A stretch of DNA of 64,000 bases from an uncultured Aquimarina sp. (GCF_947500065.1 NZ_CANMQT010000006.1:248215-312214); one strand, 5' to 3'. Shown: positions 8,850 to 16,973, counted from the first letter of the stretch. The notes: generated from the sequence alone by a model not told the origin. Translations and numbers: made by a program.

Positions 8850-9956
8850 TCAATTTATTGGCAGTTTTACACAGAATATATTTTCTTTATTACTAATACT
8901 GATGTGTTGTTTTTTTAATAAAAAATATCGTTTATCAAGGTTCATTAATCCGTTACCTGTACTATCTACATACGAGGTTCTTAGTCGTATTTCGTTTTGG
9001 ACATAAATAATCCCATTTTTTGAATATATGTTTACCAGTAAGGGATTCTTTTCTGAAATCTCATTGTGTTTTACAGCGTTTTCTACTAATAATTGCAATG
9101 CTAGCGGAGGAACCTCTCTTAGCATATATTTTTCATTTATTGACACATTAATATCAAAACGATCGCGGTATCTGGTTTTTACCAAATGAACATAGCTATC
9201 TAAAAATTTAAGCTCTTCTTGTAAGGAGACTACATCTCTTTCTCCGCTTTGTAAAATATATCGATACATAAAGGATAGTTTTTTTATAAACTCTGTTGCA
9301 TCTTTATTATCTCGTACTATTGAATTTAATGAGTTTAATGAATTAAAAAGAAAATGAGGATTGATTTGATTTTTTAGAGCTGTTAGTTCCTTTTGAAGGT
9401 TTTGTTGTTTTAGTTTTTCGTTTTCTAAAAGATCTTCGTGATGTATCATTTGATATTTAAGAATTCGAGCTATAAAAATAGTAATCACTAAAATTACAAA
9501 ATACACGAAATACATAAATCCAATTTCTGATTCCGATAAAACTTGCCCTGTTACCAGTGTATAGATCGAAACAAATAATTGCACTATGCCTAAAAACAGA
9601 ATTGTATTTAATACAATTGTTAAACTCGTTCTTACGAAAACAGAATACTGCGAATATATGCTCTTCCAATTGGTGTTAAGTTCTAAAGAAATTAATGATA
9701 TTATAAATAGAAATAAAAACCGAATGATAATATCTAATACTGAAACTTCTGAGAAAGAATTAAATAGCTTCTGATTTACATCAAATAATGTCAATGTCCG
9801 TGGTAAGTTAATAAGGGCAGCAATCAATAATGCTATCCTTAAAATCACAATGTGTTTTACTTTTCTAGAGTTCAATGTAAATAATATCTTCTTTAATTCG
9901 TGTTTGTTAAATTTACGTAAAATTGTGCTGATCATAGGATTATTAGCCGTATTCAT
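8850..9956 (-). CDS. sensor histidine kinase, LytS-like (His_kinase family)
   Basis: Membrane sensor kinase of 368 residues with this start. The N-terminal half has about four to five membrane helices, then a short coiled coil (LENEKLKQQNLQKELTALK). The His_kinase motif NPHFLFNSLNSLNSIV follows, with the phosphoacceptor His at residue 201, and an HATPase domain with LQLLVENAVKHN. A longer frame opens at 10046, but its first 30 codons overlap a strong minus-strand terminator (9983-10010), so the ATG at 9954-9956 is preferred. The partner response regulator gene begins 4 bp downstream. Confidence 0.9.
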   Translation of the reverse strand: MNTANNPMISTILRKFNKHELKKILFTLNSRKVKHIVILRIALLIAALINLPRTLTLFDVNQKLFNSFSEVSVLDIIIRFLFLFIISLISLELNTNWKSIYSQYSVFVRTSLTIVLNTILFLGIVQLFVSIYTLVTGQVLSESEIGFMYFVYFVILVITIFIARILKYQMIHHEDLLENEKLKQQNLQKELTALKNQINPHFLFNSLNSLNSIVRDNKDATEFIKKLSFMYRYILQSGERDVVSLQEELKFLDSYVHLVKTRYRDRFDINVSINEKYMLREVPPLALQLLVENAVKHNEISEKNPLLVNIYSKNGIIYVQNEIRLRTSYVDSTGNGLMNLDKRYFLLKKQHISISNKENIFCVKLPIN

Positions 9957-9982
9957 ACTTCTATTATTTGTTTCAGAATAAG

Positions 9983-10010
9983 AAAAAGCCTCCGTAAGGG
10001 AATTGGAGGC
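9983..10010 (-). terminator. rho-independent terminator upstream of the sensor kinase
   Basis: Read on the minus strand, GCCTCC (10005-10010 complement) pairs with GGAGGC (9988-9993 complement) around a loop of 11 nt, and five U residues follow. It probably ends a transcript coming from the lipoprotein operon or insulates the kinase gene. Because it lies inside the longest possible frame of the kinase, it argues for the shorter kinase start. Confidence 0.65.
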
Positions 10011-10118
10011 TTCTATGTAGAAGTGAAGATATGGGGAGCTCTCCACTTCTTTAATTTAAATCAATTTGTTATTGTGATTTTTTACATACTTTGAATTGAT
10101 CACATATTGCTTACTTAG

Positions 10119-10158
10119 AAAAGGCAGCCGAAAAACATCTACTACATCTCCGACTGCC
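10119..10158 (-). terminator. terminator after the lipoprotein gene
   Basis: On the minus strand GGCAGTCG (10151-10158) and CGGCTGCC (10123-10130) form a stem with one G-U pair, followed by UUUU. It lies 38 bp after the stop codon of the lipoprotein gene and is its likely transcription terminator. Confidence 0.7.
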
Positions 10159-10195
10159 CGCACTCAACTTAACCTAACAATTATGAAAAAAATAT

Positions 10196-10849
10196 TTACT
10201 TATTCAATTCCTTGACAACTCTCTTAGAGAAATCTATAGATACTACTCCTAACGTCTGCGGATCATCTATTTCGGTTGTGATTACCGATAATAGTTGTTT
10301 TTCTTCTGGTTGTGTGAGATCATACACTACTGTTTCTAGTGTATATTTTTTTGCGTTTTCTGTTATTACTGTTACTGGGTCAGAATCGAGATATATGGTT
10401 CCGTAGTACCTATAAAACCCTCTATAATATCCTAAGCCATAATACGAAGGATATATCGTATGAAAGGAATTATTCTTACTAGTAGTTTTCGTATATTCTT
10501 CACAATGCTTTAACACCGTTACGATCACTACATCTACGCCATTATTCTTAAGCTTTTCCTTTATTTCTAATGTTTCAGATTCGTTTAATTCTTTAGTAGG
10601 TGATGATTTTGGAAAAATAATATAGCTCTCAACAGACTGGTATCCGTTTTTGTTTAAATTTTCAACTAAATCTTTTTCAAAACGCACTCTAGCAGTGTGA
10701 TCATCCGTCTTGCTTACTACCATTACTCTTTTATGCTTTATATCTGGTACTTCAAGATTTTTCCAGGAATCTGTTATTCTTACAGATGAGCAACTTGATA
10801 AGAGCATCAGTACCATTAATGGGCCTATTATTTTTTTAATTACTTCCAT
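10196..10849 (-). CDS. predicted lipoprotein of unknown function
   Basis: 217-residue protein with an N-terminal signal peptide ending in a lipobox (LLSSC, Cys20), so it is probably anchored to a membrane. The segment KHKRVMVVSKTDDHTARVRFEKDLVENL and later KNNGVDVVIVTVL suggest an alternating alpha/beta fold like that of other Bacteroidota lipoproteins related to DUF4136. A Tyr/Gly-rich stretch around residues 135-150 (YPSYYGLGYYRGFYRYYG) precedes a strand-rich C-terminus. I cannot assign a function. It is probably the last gene of a three-gene minus-strand operon with two very small frames upstream, and a terminator follows it. Confidence 0.75.
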   Translation of the reverse strand: MEVIKKIIGPLMVLMLLSSCSSVRITDSWKNLEVPDIKHKRVMVVSKTDDHTARVRFEKDLVENLNKNGYQSVESYIIFPKSSPTKELNESETLEIKEKLKNNGVDVVIVTVLKHCEEYTKTTSKNNSFHTIYPSYYGLGYYRGFYRYYGTIYLDSDPVTVITENAKKYTLETVVYDLTQPEEKQLLSVITTEIDDPQTLGVVSIDFSKRVVKELNK

Positions 10850-10863
10850 GATTTGTTATGCTT

Positions 10864-10998
10864 TTAGATGAATAAAAAAACTTCATCTTGTTTGTATAAG
10901 GACAGAAACTCTTTTGAATTTTTGTATCCCTTTTTTCTTACTATACTATTCCATAAATTTTTAGCTCGATTTTCTAAAGTTGATTGTATTGTTTTCAT
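10864..10998 (-). CDS. possible very small protein, 44 residues
   Basis: A frame with ATG at 10996-10998 and TAA at 10864-10866 encodes a basic, soluble peptide that begins MKTIQSTLENRAKNLWNSI and ends LYKQDEVFLFI. It fits neatly between two minus-strand genes: 35 bp after the 60-residue protein gene and 14 bp before the lipoprotein gene, which is why I list it. No family is recognised. The frame is short enough to occur by chance, so confidence is low. Confidence 0.35.
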   Translation of the reverse strand: MKTIQSTLENRAKNLWNSIVRKKGYKNSKEFLSLYKQDEVFLFI

Positions 10999-11033
10999 TT
11001 TTATTGTGCTTTTATATTAACTTTTTTACTTAT

Positions 11034-11216
11034 TTATTTTCTAATCGCATCGCCAGCAGCATATCCCCATTTTTCAAGTTCAATAAAAAACTGTGTAAAC
11101 CATTTTTTAAATTTTCGAATTGGTGTATCGGTATTTATTTCTTGAGGGACATCAGTTATATCGAATCTGTATTTACGATTGTATACAATTTCTAAAGGTG
11201 TGGTTCTTGTTTCCAT
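11034..11216 (-). CDS. small protein of unknown function, 60 residues
   Basis: Short protein beginning METRTTPLEIVYNRKYRFDI, with an aromatic, basic C-terminal half (IRKFKKWFTQFFIELEKWG) that could form an amphipathic helix. The frame can be extended to 11264, but that would overlap the -7 box TACATTTG at 11262-11269, so ATG 11214-11216 is preferred. It is the first frame of a probable operon leading to the lipoprotein gene at 10196-10849. No family is recognised. Confidence 0.5.
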   Translation of the reverse strand: METRTTPLEIVYNRKYRFDITDVPQEINTDTPIRKFKKWFTQFFIELEKWGYAAGDAIRK

Positions 11217-11261
11217 ATCTGTACTTTTTAAATATCTTGTATTTATCTTTATTTTCTTGTA

Positions 11262-11269
11262 CAAATGTA
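11262..11269 (-). promoter_or_regulatory. -7 promoter box for the small lipoprotein operon
   Basis: The minus strand reads TACATTTG, a perfect match to the Bacteroidota -7 consensus TAnnTTTG, about 46 bp upstream of the chosen start at 11216. No TTG was seen at the expected -33 spacing, so the support is partial. Confidence 0.45.
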
Positions 11270-11390
11270 GTTGGGGAAGAGTTGTATATTGTTGATTTTC
11301 TGGGTGAAGCTTCTAAAAAGGAAAGTGAAACGGCTTAATTTGGTTATGAAGTATATTAAATGGTTATACCACAAAATCTTTCATATAAAA

Positions 11391-11419
11391 ACAAAAAAAA
11401 CCCCTGAAAAACAGGGGTT
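11391..11419 (-). terminator. terminator after tRNA-Met
   Basis: AACCCCTG (11399-11406) and CAGGGGTT (11412-11419) form a perfect 8-bp stem around a 5-nt loop. On the minus strand it runs into eight consecutive U residues. It lies 14 bp beyond the 3' end of the tRNA. Confidence 0.85.
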
Positions 11420-11432
11420 TAACGAATTGCTG

Positions 11433-11506
11433 TAGCGAGAGGGGGGCACGATCCCCCGACCTCTGGGTTATGAATCCAACGCTCTAACCAGCTGAGCTAC
11501 CTCGCC
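11433..11506 (-). tRNA. tRNA-Met (anticodon CAT)
   Basis: 74-nt tRNA on the minus strand without an encoded CCA. The acceptor stem GGCGAGG pairs with TCTCGCT with two G-U pairs. The D arm is AGCTCAGCTGGTTAGAGC, the anticodon loop is TTCATAA, and the T stem is GGGGG/CCCCC. It lacks the C1-A72 feature and the three G-C anticodon pairs of an initiator tRNA, so it is an elongator tRNA-Met or a tRNA-Ile with a lysidine-modified CAT; the two cannot be separated here. The T loop ATCGTGC departs from the usual TTCRANY, and A31-C39 is mismatched. A consensus promoter and a strong terminator flank it. Confidence 0.92.
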
Positions 11507-11537
11507 AAATAGATGCTACATCATTTTAATTCGGGTG

Positions 11538-11567
11538 CAAATATAAAAACAAAAAGCGTTGTACCAA
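11538..11567 (-). promoter_or_regulatory. promoter of tRNA-Met, TTG-N19-TATATTTG
   Basis: On the minus strand TTG (11565-11567) is followed by exactly 19 nt and then TATATTTG (11538-11545), a full match to the Bacteroidota sigma-A-type consensus. The -7 box ends 32 bp before the tRNA 5' end. Confidence 0.8.
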
Positions 11568-11662
11568 ACAATAAAGAAGAATTAATTTTTTTCAAATACT
11601 TTTTTCAAATGCTTTTAAAGTAAATAATTAATCTATATATTGGCTTACTAACAATTTGCAAT

Positions 11663-12055
11663 ATGTCTGAAAAAATAAAATACGAACTTGAATTTGTAAT
11701 ACAATCCTCTCCACAGCTACTATATCAGTATATTTCTACACCTTCAGGGCTTTCTGAGTGGTTTTCTGATAATGTAAATTCCAGAGGCGAAATGTTTACA
11801 TTCATTTGGGATGATAGTGAAGAGGAAGCAAAACTTCTAAGTAAAAAAAGTGGAGAAAGAATTAAGTTCAGATGGATGGCTGATGATGAAGAAGGCGATG
11901 ATTATTTTTTCGAACTGCGCATACAGGTTGATGAAATCACCAAGGATGTTTCTTTAATGGTTACTGATTTCTCTGAAGATGATGAAATTGAAGAAAGTAA
12001 AATGCTATGGGATAATATGATAAGTAATTTAAAACAAGTTTTAGGTTCTTCATAA
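11663..12055 (+). CDS. START-like (SRPBCC/AHA1-type) domain protein
   Basis: 130-residue cytoplasmic protein with the layout of the SRPBCC/START-like superfamily. An N-terminal strand IKYELEFVIQSSPQLLYQYI leads to STPSGLSEWFSDNV, a central strand pair (FTFIWDDSEEEAKLL, RIKFRWM), and a long C-terminal helix (LWDNMISNLKQVLGSS). Such proteins bind hydrophobic ligands or partner proteins in a deep cavity; the ligand here is unknown. It is highly acidic. A terminator follows at 12083-12120. This product is common and stand-alone in Flavobacteriia, where it is annotated as START-like domain protein. Confidence 0.82.
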   Translation: MSEKIKYELEFVIQSSPQLLYQYISTPSGLSEWFSDNVNSRGEMFTFIWDDSEEEAKLLSKKSGERIKFRWMADDEEGDDYFFELRIQVDEITKDVSLMVTDFSEDDEIEESKMLWDNMISNLKQVLGSS

Positions 12056-12075
12056 TTCCTTTTATTTTTATAATG

Positions 12076-12083
12076 TATATTTG
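12076..12083 (+). promoter_or_regulatory. -7 promoter box for the class IV aminotransferase gene
   Basis: TATATTTG matches the TAnnTTTG consensus and ends 38 bp before the aminotransferase ATG. It adjoins the hairpin at 12083-12114, which would therefore lie in the 5' untranslated region of this message as well as end the upstream transcript. No clear -33 TTG is seen. Confidence 0.45.
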
Positions 12084-12120
12084 CCCCGCCCAATAGCTAT
12101 TGGTAATAAGGGGCTTTTTT
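12083..12120 (+). terminator. terminator after the START-like gene, with inner palindrome
   Basis: GCCCC (12083-12087) pairs with GGGGC (12110-12114), followed by a T-run up to the next start codon. Inside lies a perfect 14-nt palindrome (CCAATAG/CTATTGG, 12090-12103). The structure ends immediately before the next ATG at 12122, so it may also influence translation of that gene. Confidence 0.65.
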
Positions 12121-12121
12121 T

Positions 12122-12970
12122 ATGATCAATATTAACGGAAATTTATTAGCTGATAATGAAGCTTCATTATCCATTACTAATAGAGGATATGCATACGGAG
12201 ATGCATTATTCGAAACAATACGAGTAAACTCAGGAACTATTCTTTTTTGGGAAGACCATTATTTTAGATTAATGGCCTCCATGAGAATCTTAAGAATGGA
12301 AATTCCTATGAATTTTACTCCAGAGTTTTTGCAACAAGAAATTCTAGACCTTATAGAGAAGAGTGGCTTTATGAATTCTTCTGTGAGGATCAAAATTATG
12401 GTTAACCGGAAAGAAGGAGGATTATATACTCCTATGAATAATGGTATCGATTACAGTATTTCTGTTAAACCATTGGCTTCGGCTTTTTATACGCTTTCTA
12501 ATGATTCGTATGAGGTGACCTTGTTTAAAGATCATTATATGGCTCCAGACTTACTTTCGACATTAAAATCTAATAATAAATTAGTGAATATATTAGGCGG
12601 TGTTTTTGCAAAAGAAAATGGGTTTGAAAACTGTTTGTTGTTGAATACTAATAAGATGGTGATCGAGGCCTTGAATGGGAATTTATTTTTAGTAAAAGGT
12701 AATAAGATAAAGACGCCACCTGTTGCTGATGGTTGTTTAAAAGGGGTTTTAAGGACTCAATTATTAAGAATCTTAGAGAAGTTACCAGAATATGAGTTAG
12801 AAGAAGCTTCTGTTTCGCCTTTTGAGTTACAGAAAGCAGATGAATTATTCATTACTAATGTAATTACAGGAATACAACCTATTACCAAGTTTAGGAAAAA
12901 AGAATATAAAACTGAAATAACAAAGAGGTTATTGGGAATATTGAATGCAAGAATACGAATAGGGGACTAG
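12122..12970 (+). CDS. class IV aminotransferase (branched-chain or 4-amino-4-deoxychorismate lyase type)
   Basis: PLP-dependent enzyme of 282 residues. Family marks are the N-terminal RGYAYGDALFETIRV (residues 21-35), WEDHYFRLMASM, and the PLP lysine K149 in TLKSNNKLVNIL. The C-terminal ELFITNVITGIQPI contacts the cofactor phosphate. Members include branched-chain aminotransferase, D-amino acid aminotransferase and 4-amino-4-deoxychorismate lyase (PabC); the length and single-copy position favour the PabC-like group, but the substrate cannot be fixed. The stop codon overlaps by four bases with the stop codon of the convergent algH gene. Confidence 0.85.
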   Translation: MININGNLLADNEASLSITNRGYAYGDALFETIRVNSGTILFWEDHYFRLMASMRILRMEIPMNFTPEFLQQEILDLIEKSGFMNSSVRIKIMVNRKEGGLYTPMNNGIDYSISVKPLASAFYTLSNDSYEVTLFKDHYMAPDLLSTLKSNNKLVNILGGVFAKENGFENCLLLNTNKMVIEALNGNLFLVKGNKIKTPPVADGCLKGVLRTQLLRILEKLPEYELEEASVSPFELQKADELFITNVITGIQPITKFRKKEYKTEITKRLLGILNARIRIGD

Positions 12971-13527
12971 TTATAACTTGGATCTTCTGGAGCATTGGAC
13001 CAAAGAAGGTATTCTCCACCTAATTCAATCATTTTTTCTTTCCAGAAAGTGTCATAAGATTTACCAATAATGTTTTTTTCGTAGGTGTTTTTTACAATTA
13101 CCCAAGAATTTGCCTCAAGTTCCTGGATTAATTGTTCTGCATCCCAGCCAGAATATCCTAAGAAAAACCGAATTTCATTAGAAGTAATTTTGTTTTGAGC
13201 AATTAGCTCTGATACAACAGAAAAATCTCCACCCCAATAAATACCAGAAGAGATTTCTACACTATTAGGTATTAAATTTGGAATCTTATGAATAAAATAT
13301 AAATTATCCTGTTCTACAGGTCCACCATTATATATTTTAAACTCAGCTTCCACTTCTGGAACCAAGTCAGATAGTACATAATCCAATGGTTTATTCATTA
13401 TAAAGCCTATAGAACCTTGATCACTATGATCTGCGAGAAGCACGACAGAACGGTTAAAGGAAACGTCACCAATAATCGATGGTTCTGCAATTAGAAGATG
13501 TCCTTTACCAGGTTGAAGTGATATCAT
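12967..13527 (-). CDS. YqgE/AlgH family protein (UPF0301)
   Basis: 186-residue cytoplasmic protein of the UPF0301 family. Family segments are GHLLIAEPSI near residue 9, FNRSVVLLADHSDQGSIGFIMNKPL at 24-48, IYNGGPVEQDNLYFIH around 85-100, and FFLGYSGWDAEQLIQELEANSW in the C-terminal half. The family is widespread, and its biochemical function remains uncertain; AlgH was named for a role in alginate regulation in Pseudomonas. It is convergent with the aminotransferase gene, sharing four bases at the stop codons. Confidence 0.92.
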   Translation of the reverse strand: MISLQPGKGHLLIAEPSIIGDVSFNRSVVLLADHSDQGSIGFIMNKPLDYVLSDLVPEVEAEFKIYNGGPVEQDNLYFIHKIPNLIPNSVEISSGIYWGGDFSVVSELIAQNKITSNEIRFFLGYSGWDAEQLIQELEANSWVIVKNTYEKNIIGKSYDTFWKEKMIELGGEYLLWSNAPEDPSYN

Positions 13528-13604
13528 GGATGGCGTAGTTTATTCTAAAACTAAATAATTATTTCTAATAATCAAAGTGGTTATCCATATTTGTTAGTAG
13601 CTCA

Positions 13605-13634
13605 TAAAAAAAAGCTCCCTAATTAGGGAGCTTT
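13605..13634 (-). terminator. terminator after the HU gene
   Basis: AAAGCTCCCT and AGGGAGCTTT (13611-13634) form a near-perfect stem around a 4-nt AATT centre. On the minus strand it is followed by a run of U residues (A-run 13605-13613 on the plus strand). It lies 26 bp after the HU stop codon. Confidence 0.88.
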
Positions 13635-13659
13635 CTATAATTATCAAAAACTAAATAAA

Positions 13660-13932
13660 TTAGTTAACTGAACTAGATAAATCCGCACCAGCTTTGAACT
13701 TTACAACGTTTTTAGCAGCAATCTTGATAGTTTTACCTGTTTGAGGGTTTCTACCTTCTCTTGCAGCTCTTTTAGAAACTGACCAAGAACCAAATCCTAC
13801 TAAAGAAACACGGTCACCTTTTTTAAGAGAACCTTCAACATTTCCTAAGAAAGATTCTAAAGCTTTCTTTGCTGCTGCTTTTGTAATTCCAGCATCAGCT
13901 GCCATTGCATCGATTAATTCTGTTTTGTTCAT
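13660..13932 (-). CDS. HU-family DNA-binding protein
   Basis: Histone-like nucleoid protein of 90 residues that bends DNA as a dimer. It begins MNKTELIDAMAADAGITKAAA and has the HU/IHF signature GDRVSLVGFGSWSVSKRAAREGRNPQTGKTI, including the RNPQTG tip of the DNA-binding arm. Length and domain are complete. The gene is monocistronic, with its own consensus promoter (13987-14016) and strong terminator. Confidence 0.97.
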   Translation of the reverse strand: MNKTELIDAMAADAGITKAAAKKALESFLGNVEGSLKKGDRVSLVGFGSWSVSKRAAREGRNPQTGKTIKIAAKNVVKFKAGADLSSSVN

Positions 13933-13986
13933 AATTCTGTTTTTAAATTAATTGTTGGTTAAACCAAATTTTTGTTAAACGCTCTA

Positions 13987-14016
13987 CAAATTTATACGGA
14001 TTTATGATTCATGCAA
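13987..14016 (-). promoter_or_regulatory. promoter of the HU gene, TTG-N19-TAAATTTG
   Basis: On the minus strand TTG (14014-14016) lies exactly 19 nt from TAAATTTG (13987-13994), a complete match to the Bacteroidota promoter consensus. The -7 box is 54 bp upstream of the HU start codon. Confidence 0.8.
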
Positions 14017-14118
14017 GGATTAGCCCAGTAAATACGGGGTTTTGTTGATAACTCAAGGCGATTGTTAATAAACAAGTATGTTTTCTATGAATTTTCTTAC
14101 TCTAGTGATAGCAGGGGC

Positions 14119-15066
14119 TCAGCCCATTTTTGCGTCTTTATAAAAGGTATACCCATTCAATAGAGATTTAGCTTCCATTGCTTTTTTCCCCGGAAGTTGA
14201 ATTTTATTCAGAATAATGTACCCTTTATTTACTGCTACCTTGATTACAGAATCTTCTACAATGACTTTACCGATATCAAAACTATGCTCTTGGTTTTCTG
14301 TTTGCGCATCATAAATTTTTATGGAAACTTCTTCTCCTTTATTATATAATGAACACCAAGCGCTGGGATATGGACTTAAACCTCTAATAAGATTGTAAAT
14401 AGATTGTATGTCATCGTGCCAATTGATTTTAGTATTATCCCGATGTAGTTTGTAGGCAGTTTTTAACTCACCTTCTTTAGGTTGCTCTTTAGTAGTTACG
14501 GTTCCATTTGCTATCTCTTTAATGGTGTCAATAACCAACAAAGCTCCTTTCGCCATTAATTTATCATGAAGAACACCAGCGGTATCATCATCTTGTATTT
14601 CTATTTCTTTTTGAAGAATGATATGACCTGTATCTATTTTTTCATCAATAAAAAAAGTAGTAATTCCTGTTTTACGCTCTCCATTAATAACAGCCCAGTT
14701 AATAGGTGCAGCACCTCTATAATCAGGAAGTAAAGACGCGTGTAGGTTGAATGTTCCATACTCTGGCATATTCCATACTACTTTAGGTAACATTCTAAAG
14801 GCTACAACGATGTTAAGGTTGGGGTGTAGTTTTTTTAGTTCTTCAATAAAGTCCTCATCCTTAAGATTAGTAGGTTGTAATATATTTAGATTTTGCGATA
14901 GTGCATATTCTTTAACAGCAGATGCTCTAAGTTTTCTACCTCTTCCCGCAGGTTTGTCTGGAGCAGTTATAACGCCTACCACGTTGTAATTATTTTCTAT
15001 AATAGCTTTTAGGGTTTCTACCGCAAAATCCGGAGTTCCCATAAATAGAATTCTTAAGTCTCTCAT
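14119..15066 (-). CDS. fmt: methionyl-tRNA formyltransferase
   Basis: Formylates the initiator Met-tRNA with 10-formyl-tetrahydrofolate. Length 315 is typical. The N-terminal formyltransferase domain shows LFMGTPDFAV (residues 7-16), the catalytic Asn107-His109 in FNLHASLLPDYRGAAPI, and Asp145 in FIDEKIDTGHI. The C-terminal OB-like domain (about 205-315) holds NLIRGLSPYPSAW. The gene is the last of a tight minus-strand run: recQ ends 6 bp upstream, and an AAA ATPase gene precedes that. Confidence 0.97.
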   Translation of the reverse strand: MRDLRILFMGTPDFAVETLKAIIENNYNVVGVITAPDKPAGRGRKLRASAVKEYALSQNLNILQPTNLKDEDFIEELKKLHPNLNIVVAFRMLPKVVWNMPEYGTFNLHASLLPDYRGAAPINWAVINGERKTGITTFFIDEKIDTGHIILQKEIEIQDDDTAGVLHDKLMAKGALLVIDTIKEIANGTVTTKEQPKEGELKTAYKLHRDNTKINWHDDIQSIYNLIRGLSPYPSAWCSLYNKGEEVSIKIYDAQTENQEHSFDIGKVIVEDSVIKVAVNKGYIILNKIQLPGKKAMEAKSLLNGYTFYKDAKMG

Positions 15067-15072
15067 TATATT

Positions 15073-16968
15073 TTATACTAGTTGATAGTTGTTATATGAA
15101 TCAATTTTTATGATATTATGTGTATTTAGCTCTCTTAATATCTCCAGCGCTGTTTCTTCAGGGCATTTTAAATGTGATATTATTTCTCTGGAGGACAACT
15201 GTTTTTGCTGTAATAGCGCTACAATATCATTTCTGATTTTTTTTGGATCTATAACCGTTTTCTTGTTAGAAATGCAGACACTACAGATACCGCAGTCTTT
15301 TGAATCTTTTTCTCCAAAGTAGGCAAGTAGCTGTCTGCTTCGACATATTGATTCATTTTGTACAAAACGAATCATAGTTTTTACTTTGTTAGCTTTAGAA
15401 GCACTCAGTTCTTTAATATAAGGTTTAACTCTATTAATAGTGTGCTCATCCTCTCTAGGTACTAAAAAAACGATATCCGCATCTGTTAGTTTATAATTAA
15501 ACTCAAGTAATTCCGCATCTTGTAATTTTTTTAAAACATCAATCACATTTGCTTCTGATGTATTAATCTTAGAAGCAATCAGTGATAAGTTAACCTTTAC
15601 TTCCTCATCAAAAATACCACCATAGGTACGTAATATTGCTTTAGTGATCAATTCTAAATGTGTATTTTGTTCTAAATATTTAAGAAGTTGATCTCCTGTA
15701 GTTGTTATATGAACGGTACTTTTTTTAGTAAACCTTTGAGTGAAGTTAATAACACTACAGCGATCTAAAAATTGTAATGTATTATAGGTCATTAATGTGT
15801 TCAGGTCGTATGTCTTGCAAAAGGTATTAAAATTAAAACCATGTGCTGATTGTTCACCTTCTCCATATGATATTCTAAAATAATTGCACAGTTTGCGATA
15901 GACAAATTTTACAAAATCTACATCTGGCAGTACTTTAATGAATTGATTTTGAACTCTTACAATATCATTTTCATTTTTTAGGAGAAAAGCATAAGATGTT
16001 TCTCCATCACGTCCAGCTCTTCCTGCTTCCTGAAAATAACTTTCAATACTCTCGGGAATATTATAATGGATAATTGTTTTTACATTCGACTTATCGATAC
16101 CCATCCCAAATGCATTAGTAGCTACCATAACCCTAACTTCTTCTGCTAACCATTGCTGAAAACGTTTTGTTTTTTCTTTGGCATCAACACCGCCGTGATA
16201 ATATGCAGAAGTATATCCACTTGCGTTTAGAAAATCACTAATTTCTATAGCTGATTTTCGGTTTCGGACATAAATAATAGAGCTTCCTGGATATCGATTC
16301 AGAATCCTAATGAGTTTATCATTTTTATCTAAAGTATGATATACCATATATCCCAAATTACTTCTAAAGAAAGATTGTCTGAATATTTTAGGTTGAAATA
16401 AATCCAGTTCTTTAATGATATCATCTACCACTTCAGGCGTGGCCGAAGCTGTTAGAGCAATCATAGAAACTGCAGGTTTGAGCTCTCTTAAGATTTTGAT
16501 TTTCTTATAAGAAGGTCTAAAATCATTACCCCACTGAGAAATACAATGTGCTTCATCAATCGCAATAAGGTTGATCTTCATTCTTTTGAGTCGCTCTTTT
16601 ACCAAATCCTGCTGAAGACGTTCTGGCGAGAGGTATAAGAATTTATAATTGCCATAAATACAATTATCCAGTAAAGTATCTAACTCCGTGTATTTAATTC
16701 CGCTAGTGAGCGCAATGGCTTTAATACCTTTTTGCTGTAAATGTTGTACCTGATCGTGCATTAATGCAATGAGAGGTGATATTACAATACAAATCCCAGG
16801 TCTTAGAAGTGCAGGTATCTGGAAACAAATGGACTTACCGCCACCAGTAGGAAGCAATGCAAAAGCATCATTGTTTTCAATAACGGCATTAATAATCTCT
16901 TCCTGTAACGGTCTGAAAGTATCATAATTCCAATTCTCCTGTAATAGCTGGATTGGGCTACTCATCAA
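15073..16968 (-). CDS. recQ: ATP-dependent DNA helicase RecQ
   Basis: 3'-5' DNA helicase of 631 residues for recombination and repair. Walker A is PTGGGKS (40-46), motif II is DEAH (138-141) followed by CISQWGNDFRPSY, and motif VI is QEAGRAGRDG. A RecQ zinc-binding set of cysteines lies in CRSRQLLAYFGEKDSKDCGICSVC. The C-terminus has a winged-helix-like stretch (QLSSREIISHLKCPEETALEIL) and no clear HRDC domain, so it belongs to the shorter RecQ type common in Bacteroidota. It lies 5 bp downstream of the AAA ATPase gene and 6 bp upstream of fmt. Confidence 0.96.
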   Translation of the reverse strand: MMSSPIQLLQENWNYDTFRPLQEEIINAVIENNDAFALLPTGGGKSICFQIPALLRPGICIVISPLIALMHDQVQHLQQKGIKAIALTSGIKYTELDTLLDNCIYGNYKFLYLSPERLQQDLVKERLKRMKINLIAIDEAHCISQWGNDFRPSYKKIKILRELKPAVSMIALTASATPEVVDDIIKELDLFQPKIFRQSFFRSNLGYMVYHTLDKNDKLIRILNRYPGSSIIYVRNRKSAIEISDFLNASGYTSAYYHGGVDAKEKTKRFQQWLAEEVRVMVATNAFGMGIDKSNVKTIIHYNIPESIESYFQEAGRAGRDGETSYAFLLKNENDIVRVQNQFIKVLPDVDFVKFVYRKLCNYFRISYGEGEQSAHGFNFNTFCKTYDLNTLMTYNTLQFLDRCSVINFTQRFTKKSTVHITTTGDQLLKYLEQNTHLELITKAILRTYGGIFDEEVKVNLSLIASKINTSEANVIDVLKKLQDAELLEFNYKLTDADIVFLVPREDEHTINRVKPYIKELSASKANKVKTMIRFVQNESICRSRQLLAYFGEKDSKDCGICSVCISNKKTVIDPKKIRNDIVALLQQKQLSSREIISHLKCPEETALEILRELNTHNIIKIDSYNNYQLV

Positions 16969-16973
16969 TACTA

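Noticed and set aside
9957..10046. Longer N-terminus of the LytS-like kinase
   Set aside because: The extra 30 codons overlap a strong minus-strand terminator hairpin and add no recognisable domain.
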